Shown one piece after another: positions 42,855-48,807 of a stretch of DNA of 48,807 nt. The notes beneath the pieces are model-generated. The model did no database searches, was not told the origin of the DNA, and worked only from the letters and a program-made list of their open reading frames with translations. This stretch comes from an uncultured Alphaproteobacteria bacterium (GTDB lineage: Bacteria > Pseudomonadota > Alphaproteobacteria > HIMB59), in NCBI GenBank assembly GCA_902527525.1, contig CABZOW010000005.1:1-48807 (forward strand). Direction: 5' to 3'. Position 1 is the stretch's first letter. The number at the start of each line of letters is the position of its first letter. The position numbers and the translations under genes are program-made.

Positions 42855-44982
42855 AGATTTTTCATTTGCTTGCGCTCATCGTGGCAGACTGAACATTTTA
42901 GCAAATATAGTTAAAAAACCTCATGTACAAATATTTGGTGAATTTATCCACGGTGGGGAAAATGCTTTAAGTGACCAAGGGTCTGGTGATGTAAAATATC
43001 ATTTAGGCGCAAGCTCTGACAGAAGTTTTGGGGGTAATTTAATTCATGTCAGTATGGCAGCAAATCCCTCACATTTGGAAGCAGTTAACCCAGTAGTTGC
43101 TGGTAAAATAAGAGCAAAACAAAGACTTATTAGAGATAATAATAATACAAGAGTTTCTGGTCTCTTAATTCACGGAGATGCTGCAATTGCTGGTCAAGGA
43201 GTTGTTGCTGAAACTTTTACAATGTCACAGCTAAATGGTTATAGAATTGGTGGATTAATACATTTCATAATTAACAACCAAATTGGTTTTACCACAAGTC
43301 CTCAATATAGTCGTTCGGCACCCTACTCCTCAGAAATTGGAAAAATTGTTCAGTCACCAATCTTCCATGTAAATGGTGATGACCCTGAGGCTGTAGTATT
43401 GGCCTCAAGAGCTGCAACAGAATTTAGAAATACTTTTAAAAAAGACACAATGGTTGATATGTTTTGTTATAGGAAACACGGTCATAATGAAGGAGATGAA
43501 CCTTCATTTACCCAACCTTTGATGTACGAGACTATTAAAAAGAAAAAATCAGTTGCAAGTATTTATGCAAATAAACTTTTAGAGCAGGAAGTTGTAAATC
43601 AAAAACAAATTGACTTTTTAAAAGACCAGATTTGGTCTGATCTTGAAAAAAAATTCGAGAAGGCAAAAAATTATAAATTGAAAACAAAATTATGGATGGG
43701 TGGTCAATGGAGCGGTTTAAGTCATGCTCCTAAAGATCCCTTAAGAAGGGGAAAAACCTCTGTTTCTGAAAAGTCTTTAAAAGATACAGGTATAAAAATA
43801 ACTAATATCCCAGATAATTTTAATTTGCACCCAAAATTGCAAAAATTTAATAATGCTCGCATCAAAGCTATAAAAACTGGAAAAGGTATTGATTGGTCCT
43901 TCGCAGAAGCTTTAGCGATAGGAAGTTTACTAAAAGAGGGATATCAAGTTAGACTCGCAGGTCAAGACTCTGGAAGAGGTACTTTTAGTCAAAGGCACTC
44001 TGTTTTTTATAATCAAAAAACTGAAGAAAGGTATATTCCTTTAAACAATATTTCAAAAAAACAAAAAGAATTTGAAATAGTAGATAGCTTTTTGTCTGAA
44101 TTAGGAGTGCTTGGTTTTGAATACGGATACTCACTTGCTGATCCCAATACACTTGTTATGTGGGAGGCTCAGTTTGGGGACTTTGCAAATGGTGCTCAAA
44201 TTATTATCGATCAATTTATAACTTCAAGTGAGAGAAAATGGATGCAGATGAGTGGTCTAGTTTTGCTTTTACCCCATGGTCACGAAGGCATGGGCCCAGA
44301 GCATTCAAGTGCCAGAGTAGAAAGATTTCTCCAGATGGCTGCTGAAGACAACATTCAAATTTTAAATTGTTCTACTCCAGCTAGTTATTTCCATGCTCTT
44401 AGAAGACAAATACACAGAAATTTTAGAAAACCATTAATATTATTCACACCAAAATCTACATTACGCCATCCAAATAATATTTCTCATATTGAGGAATTTA
44501 TAGGAAAAACATCTTTTCATAGAGTTATTGATGATGACATTAAAGATCCAAAAAGAGTAGTTTTCTGTTCTGGTAAAATTTTTTATGAGTTAGACGATTA
44601 TAGAACCGAGCATAAAATAAAAGATGTTAAAATAATTAGAATTGAACAAATATATCCTTTCCCTTTTGACAGATTATCAGAAATGCTAATGAAATATAAA
44701 GATTGTGAAATGATTTGGGCCCAAGAGGAACCAAAAAATATGGGTACTTGGGGATTTGTAAAAAGCAGAATAAGACACGTATTTGTTCAAAATAATTACG
44801 AGAAAAAAATTCACTACGTTGGGAGACGCCCAGCAGCTGCTCCAGCAACTGGTATTTCAAAAAGACATAATACCAACCAAATGCTTATTAAAGAATTAGC
44901 ACTTAAATCACCTTTAAAAAGTGTTATAAAAGAGAGAAGTGGTGTCAGTTTTATGAAATTTAAAAATCTTCCAAAAGAATAA
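42841..44982 (+). CDS. sucA: 2-oxoglutarate dehydrogenase E1, C-terminal fragment after frameshift
   Basis: The catalytic remainder of E1o, open from 42841 ([20 protein letters not shown]); the first ATG in frame is at 43054, which is too late to be a real start. Thiamine-diphosphate motif: [13 protein letters not shown] through [11 protein letters not shown]. Active-site blocks are [35 protein letters not shown], and [23 protein letters not shown]. The C-terminus [25 protein letters not shown] is intact. Everything after the frame break is well preserved, so decay must be recent or absent. It is followed by sucB with a one-base overlap. Confidence 0.92.
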   Translation, partial: EYGVEDFSFACAHRGRLNILANIVKKPHVQIFGEFIHGGENALSDQGSGDVKYHLGASSDRSFGGNLIHVSMAANPSHLEAVNPVVAGKIRAKQRLIRDNNNTRVSGLLIHGDAAIAGQGVVAETFTMSQLNGYRIGGLIHFIINNQIGFTTSPQYSRSAPYSSEIGKIVQSPIFHVNGDDPEAVVLASRAATEFRNTFKKDTMVDMFCYRKHGHNEGDEPSFTQPLMYETIKKKKSVASIYANKLLEQEVVNQKQIDFLKDQIWSDLEKKFEKAKNYKLKTKLWMGGQWSGLSHAPKDPLRRGKTSVSEKSLKDTGIKITNIPDNFNLHPKLQKFNNARIKAIKTGKGIDWSFAEALAIGSLLKEGYQVRLAGQDSGRGTFSQRHSVFYNQKTEERYIPLNNISKKQKEFEIVDSFLSELGVLGFEYGYSLADPNTLVMWEAQFGDFANGAQIIIDQFITSSERKWMQMSGLVLLLPHGHEGMGPEHSSARVERFLQMAAEDNIQILNCSTPASYFHALRRQIHRNFRKPLILFTPKSTLRHPNNISHIEEFIGKTSFHRVIDDDIKDPKRVVFCSGKIFYELDDYRTEHKIKDVKIIRIEQIYPFPFDRLSEMLMKYKDCEMIWAQEEPKNMGTWGFVKSRIRHVFVQNNYEKKIHYVGRRPAAAPATGISKRHNTNQMLIKELALKSPLKSVIKERSGVSFMKFKNLPKE

Positions 44983-46067
44983 TGAAAAATATAACAGTAC
45001 CTGAGCTTGGCGAGTCTATAATTGAGGGAACAATTACATCATGGTTAATTAAAGAGGGTGAGGTATTTAAATCAGGAGACAATTTAGCTGAAATAGAGAC
45101 TGAAAAAATCACAATTGAAATACCTGCTCAATCTTCTGGAAAGTTAACTAAAATTATTGCACCTGAAGGAACTACTGTAAATGTTGGCCAGGCTATTGCT
45201 GAGATTTCCGATGAGATCACAATTGATGACAGTATTGAAAGCAAAATCAATAAAATTGAAGAGAAAAAAGAGATTGTTGAGGAAGTAAAACCAGTCAATA
45301 AGCCTGATAATACTGAGAAAACTGAGAATTCTCCAGATACTGAAAATTTATTTAAAAATTTCGATATTGAGACCAAAAATCAAAATGAAAAAATCATACC
45401 AATGTCTAAGCTTAGACAAACCATTGCCAGAAGATTAAAAGATGCCCAAAATACTGCTGCAATTCTTACAACATTTAATGAAGTTGACATGTCTGCTATT
45501 ATGTCCCTGAGAAAAAAAGAGCAAACATCTTTCAAAAAGAAATATGGTGTCAAACTTGGCATCATGTCTTTTTTTGTTAAAGCCAGTACGGAGGTCCTAA
45601 AAGAAATACCTGAGATAAACTCAGAAATTTATGAAAATAAAATAATCTACAAAAATTATTTTGATATAGGAATAGCAATTGGATCAGAAAAGGGTTTGGT
45701 TGTTCCAATAATTAGAGATGCTGGAAATCTATCAAATGGTGATATTGAAAAAAGTATCATCGATTTAGCCGAAAAGGCGAATTCAAATAAACTAAAAATG
45801 AAAGATCTATCTGGAGGAACCTTTTCGATAACAAATGGAGGAATTTATGGCTCAATGATGAGCACACCTATTATCAATCCTCCTCAAAGTGCTATATTAG
45901 GTATGCATTCTATTATAGATAGACCTATTGTAGTAAAAAAGAAAATTGTTATAAAACCAATGATGTATATCGCATTAAGCTATGATCATAGGCTCATTGA
46001 TGGAAAGCAAGCGGTAACTTTTTTAGTAAGACTTAAAGAGTTGTTAGAAAATCCAAAAATTATTTAA
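44982..46067 (+). CDS. sucB: Dihydrolipoyl succinyltransferase (E2o) lacking a visible E3-binding domain
   Basis: Core enzyme of the 2-oxoglutarate dehydrogenase complex. The lipoyl domain is residues 1-76 with the lipoylated Lys42 in [12 protein letters not shown]. The catalytic domain runs from about 138 ([19 protein letters not shown]) to 361, with [13 protein letters not shown] (His336, Asp340). The 60 residues between are a low-complexity Glu/Lys/Asn linker. The usual peripheral-subunit-binding domain (SPAxRxLAxExxIDLxxxxGTGxxGRI) is not recognisable. Length is 361 versus about 400-430. No lpd, sucC or sucD follows. Overlaps the convergent acnA end by 4 bases. Confidence 0.93.
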   Translation: MKNITVPELGESIIEGTITSWLIKEGEVFKSGDNLAEIETEKITIEIPAQSSGKLTKIIAPEGTTVNVGQAIAEISDEITIDDSIESKINKIEEKKEIVEEVKPVNKPDNTEKTENSPDTENLFKNFDIETKNQNEKIIPMSKLRQTIARRLKDAQNTAAILTTFNEVDMSAIMSLRKKEQTSFKKKYGVKLGIMSFFVKASTEVLKEIPEINSEIYENKIIYKNYFDIGIAIGSEKGLVVPIIRDAGNLSNGDIEKSIIDLAEKANSNKLKMKDLSGGTFSITNGGIYGSMMSTPIINPPQSAILGMHSIIDRPIVVKKKIVIKPMMYIALSYDHRLIDGKQAVTFLVRLKELLENPKII

Positions 46068-48694
46068 TTTTTTAGGATATTTTTTAAGACAAAATTCATA
46101 ATACCATCAGCTTTATAATATTGAAGCTCGTTAATTGTATCAATTCTTAAAGTGCATTCTAAAATTATAGTACTCTCATTGCTTTTAATAAATACTTCCA
46201 AGTCTTGCAAGGGCTTAACTTCATTGGAGAGTTTTATGTCTACAAGGTCAGAGGATTTTATATTTAAATCATTAAGTTTGTGGCTATTAATTTGTATTGG
46301 AAGCACTCCCATTCCGACTAGATTTGATCGATGTATCCTTTCAAAGCTCTCTGCAATTACAGCTTTAATACCTAACAATTTTGTTCCTTTTGCAGCCCAA
46401 TCCCGAGATGAACCCGTACCATATTCTTGACCTGCAAAAACGACAACATTTTCAGATCTTTTTAGGTATTCCATGGCAACTTCATATACACTCATTTTCT
46501 TTTTATCAGGTTCTAGAATTGAGTAACCTCCTTCAACATTTAACAGTAATTGATTTTTAATTCTGATATTAGCGAAAGTGCCTCTTACCATTACTTCGTG
46601 ATTACCCCTTCTTGCCCCATATGAATTAAAATCATTTTGTCTTATTTGTCTCTCCATAAAATAGCTTCCTGCAGGACTATCTGCTTTAATAGCACCTGCA
46701 GGTGAGATGTGGTCTGTGGTAACACTATTCCCCAAAAGCAATAAAGGTCTTGCATTTTCAATAGTTAAAATTTCTTTATCGTCAGTTTGACCTGTAAAAA
46801 AAGGAGGTTGTTGCACATAAGTTGACGAAGAATTCCATTTATATAAGTCCCCAGAAGATGTATTAATTTTTTGCCATTCTTTTGGTCCATCTAAAGCATT
46901 AGAGTATTGCTTTTTAAACATTTCAGGTGATACATTTTTTTCAACTGCATCACGAATTTCATTATTACTTGGCCATATATCTTTTAAAAAAACATCATTA
47001 CCATTAGTGTCAATACCAAGGGAGTCTTTATTTAAATTTGTATGCACAGATCCTGCTAATGCATAAGCTACAACTAATGGTGGTGAAGCAAGATAGTTAG
47101 CTTTGACATGAGGATTAACTCTTCCTTCAAAATTTCTATTTCCTGAAAGTACTGAAGCAACTGTTAAATTATTTTCCATAATACACTCAGCAATATCTTT
47201 ATCAAGAGGTCCTGAATTTCCAATACATGTAGTGCACCCATAACCAACTAGATGAAAACCTAATTGATCTAAATACTTATTTAAACCAGATTGATCTAAG
47301 TAATCAGTAACAACTTTTGAACCAGGTGCCAAAGAAGTCTTGACCCAGGGCTTTACTTGTAATCCTAGTTCACAGGCTTTTTTTGCAACTAGTCCTGCTG
47401 CAACCAAAACATCTGGGTTTGAGGTATTTGTGCAAGAGGTAATAGCAGCAATAACTATATTTCCATCTTGCATTTTGTAATTATGATTCTTTACTTTTTT
47501 TTCAATAGGTTTGTTATTCGAAAACTCTTTAAAATTTAAACTCACACTATCTAAATTAATTCTATCTTGAGGTCTTTTAGGCCCAGCCAAAGACGCCTTA
47601 ACCTTTTCTAGATTTAAATGAACGGTTTCATTAAAATCGCAAGTATCATCTGCCCATAAACCTTGAATTTTGTTATATTTTTCAACAATATCTATCAGAT
47701 CTGAACTTCTAGAGGTTAACTTTAAATATTTTATGGTTTCTTCATCAACTGAAAAAAATCCACAGGTTGCACCGTACTCGGGGGCCATGTTGGCAATAGT
47801 TGCTCTGTCAGCAAGAGATAAATTTTTTAGGCCATCGCCATAAAATTCAACAAATTTTCCAACTACACCCTTTTCTCGAAGCATTTGAACAACAGTAAGA
47901 ACTAGATCTGTTGCTGTAACACCTTCGTTCAACTTTCCAACTATCTCAAAACCAACCACTTCAGGTAAAAGCATAGATACAGATTGACCTAGCATAGCAG
48001 CTTCAGCCTCAATTCCTCCTACCCCCCAACCTAATACTCCTAGTGCATTTATCATAGTAGTATGACTATCGGTTCCAACTAATGTATCTGGGTATAAATA
48101 ATTCTTTTCGTTTTGTTCTTTATTCCATACAACCTCTGCTAAATATTCTAGATTAACTTGATGACATATCCCTGTACCAGGAGGTATCACTCTAAAATTT
48201 TTAAAAGCCTGTTGTCCCCATTTTAAAAATTCATATCTTTCTATATTTCTTCCAAATTCCATATCAACATTTTTTTGATAAGCTTCTGGACTTGCAAAAT
48301 AATCAACCATTACTGAATGATCAATTACCAAATCAACCTGTGACATGGGATTAACTTTGGAAGGGTCCTTTCCTTTTTTTGAGACAGCATCACGCATTGC
48401 TGCTAAGTCTGCAACTGCAGGAACACCAGTAAAATCTTGCATTAAAACTCTAGATGGAAGAAAAAAAACTTCATGTTTTTTTTCAGGGTTTTCTAAAACA
48501 TTTCTAATAAGATTTACATTAACATCTTTGCCATCTTCTAATCTCAATAGATTTTCGATAAGTATTTTTTTTGATTTAGGGAGTGTTATTAGTTTTGGAA
48601 ATTCATCTTCTAATAAAGATAAATTATAAAAGTTATATTCTTTTCCATTAAGAGAAAATTTATCTAGAGTCCTAAAACTATTAACTGACAACAT
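46064..48694 (-). CDS. acnA: Aconitate hydratase A
   Basis: Citrate/isocitrate isomerase of the AcnA/IRP type, 876 residues. Blocks are [90 protein letters not shown] (first cluster Cys), [15 protein letters not shown] (second and third Cys), [32 protein letters not shown] and [18 protein letters not shown]. Completes the local TCA set with sdh, mdh and sucAB. A perfect inverted repeat abuts the start codon. Confidence 0.98.
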   Translation of the reverse strand: MLSVNSFRTLDKFSLNGKEYNFYNLSLLEDEFPKLITLPKSKKILIENLLRLEDGKDVNVNLIRNVLENPEKKHEVFFLPSRVLMQDFTGVPAVADLAAMRDAVSKKGKDPSKVNPMSQVDLVIDHSVMVDYFASPEAYQKNVDMEFGRNIERYEFLKWGQQAFKNFRVIPPGTGICHQVNLEYLAEVVWNKEQNEKNYLYPDTLVGTDSHTTMINALGVLGWGVGGIEAEAAMLGQSVSMLLPEVVGFEIVGKLNEGVTATDLVLTVVQMLREKGVVGKFVEFYGDGLKNLSLADRATIANMAPEYGATCGFFSVDEETIKYLKLTSRSSDLIDIVEKYNKIQGLWADDTCDFNETVHLNLEKVKASLAGPKRPQDRINLDSVSLNFKEFSNNKPIEKKVKNHNYKMQDGNIVIAAITSCTNTSNPDVLVAAGLVAKKACELGLQVKPWVKTSLAPGSKVVTDYLDQSGLNKYLDQLGFHLVGYGCTTCIGNSGPLDKDIAECIMENNLTVASVLSGNRNFEGRVNPHVKANYLASPPLVVAYALAGSVHTNLNKDSLGIDTNGNDVFLKDIWPSNNEIRDAVEKNVSPEMFKKQYSNALDGPKEWQKINTSSGDLYKWNSSSTYVQQPPFFTGQTDDKEILTIENARPLLLLGNSVTTDHISPAGAIKADSPAGSYFMERQIRQNDFNSYGARRGNHEVMVRGTFANIRIKNQLLLNVEGGYSILEPDKKKMSVYEVAMEYLKRSENVVVFAGQEYGTGSSRDWAAKGTKLLGIKAVIAESFERIHRSNLVGMGVLPIQINSHKLNDLNIKSSDLVDIKLSNEVKPLQDLEVFIKSNESTIILECTLRIDTINELQYYKADGIMNFVLKNILKN

Positions 48695-48695
48695 G

Positions 48696-48718
48696 ACTAA
48701 TTAATACCATTAATTAGT
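48696..48718. promoter_or_regulatory. Inverted repeat next to the acnA start
   Basis: ACTAATTAAT-ACC-ATTAATTAGT: 10-bp arms, 3-base spacer, one base from the acnA ATG. A further ACTAATTAATTA occurs at 48738-48749. It could be an operator or an mRNA hairpin at the ribosome-binding site; no Shine-Dalgarno sequence is visible. Confidence 0.5.
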
Positions 48719-48746
48719 ATATTTTTTAATGCATAATACTAATTAA

Positions 48747-48807
48747 TTATCTTTTAAATTTATCTTTTAGTAAGTCGTATAATTTTTGAGAGTCATAACT
48801 AAGGTCT
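48747..48807 (-). CDS. C-terminal end of an unidentified gene upstream of acnA
   Basis: A minus-strand frame is open from the window edge to a TAA at 48747-48749, ending DLSYDSQKLYDLLKDKFKR. Only 19 codons are visible, so neither reality nor identity is secure. Its amphipathic, lysine-rich end looks like a normal protein C-terminus. Confidence 0.35.
   Translation of the reverse strand, partial: DLSYDSQKLYDLLKDKFKR

Noticed and set aside
43054-44982. A separate gene starting at ATG 43054
   Set aside because: The frame is open and conserved E1o sequence from 42841; the ATG is internal and the split is a one-base frameshift in sucA.
1-48807. Prophage, insertion sequence or integrative element
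   Set aside because: No transposase, integrase, phage structural gene or flanking terminal repeats found in the translated frames.

Overview
The window reads as one contiguous piece of a very AT-rich, tightly packed alphaproteobacterial chromosome, most likely a streamlined marine lineage (Pelagibacterales/SAR11-like, or an HIMB59/AEGEAN-169-type relative). The evidence is alphaproteobacteria-specific regulators (GcrA, a TIGR02300/FYDLN-acid protein, a CarD-type factor next to FdxA), the ffh-rpsP-rimM-trmD-rplS-leuCDB-asd order, a TRAP transporter, an sdhCDAB-mdh-sucAB cluster, genes that touch or overlap at both ends, and almost no intergenic DNA. The lineage call is inference from gene content; no rRNA gene is present.

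Layout. 1-5.1 kb: a SUV3-like helicase cut by the left edge, a TerB-like protein, fdxA and a CarD regulator with a histone-H1-like lysine tail form one coupled unit; then TIGR02300, rpmF and recX. 5.2-6.8 kb: an FkbM methyltransferase, tRNA-Arg(CCU) and the cell-cycle regulator gcrA. 6.8-11.4 kb: pgk, convergent with a minus-strand operon dapF-mtaB-ftsY-yciB. 11.4-19.5 kb: a long plus-strand operon joining the SRP GTPase, ribosomal proteins and tRNA/ribosome maturation factors to leucine and aspartate-family biosynthesis. 19.5-24 kb: a pyridoxal-kinase-like gene, sodB, a small heat-shock protein, a quinone oxidoreductase and a class III aminotransferase. The aminotransferase is preceded by an unlisted 41-codon membrane microprotein and a compact promoter-hairpin-terminator leader. 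24.3-30 kb: an accessory envelope region (GT-C-like membrane protein, double PAP2 phosphatase, secreted EF-hand protein, tRNA-Arg(UCG), small secreted protein, second FkbM methyltransferase, small membrane proteins). 30.1-34.5 kb: a coupled acyl-CoA block (YbgC thioesterase, acetoacetyl-CoA synthetase, thiolase) plus an EamA permease. 34.5-37.6 kb: a TRAP transporter with its binding protein convergent to its membrane subunits. 37.6-48.7 kb: the TCA block sdhCDAB-mdh-sucA-sucB with convergent acnA.

The signals most worth a second look are: a roughly 95-nt multi-helix element between dctQ and sdhC that I cannot assign to any RNA class I know; the promoter/hairpin/terminator leader upstream of the aminotransferase; single extra-A frameshifts in both mdh and sucA; a SucB with no recognisable E3-binding domain, as in mitochondrial E2o; and a fused double PAP2 protein whose second active site has SGD where SGH is expected. 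No CRISPR array, insertion sequence, integrase or rRNA operon is visible.
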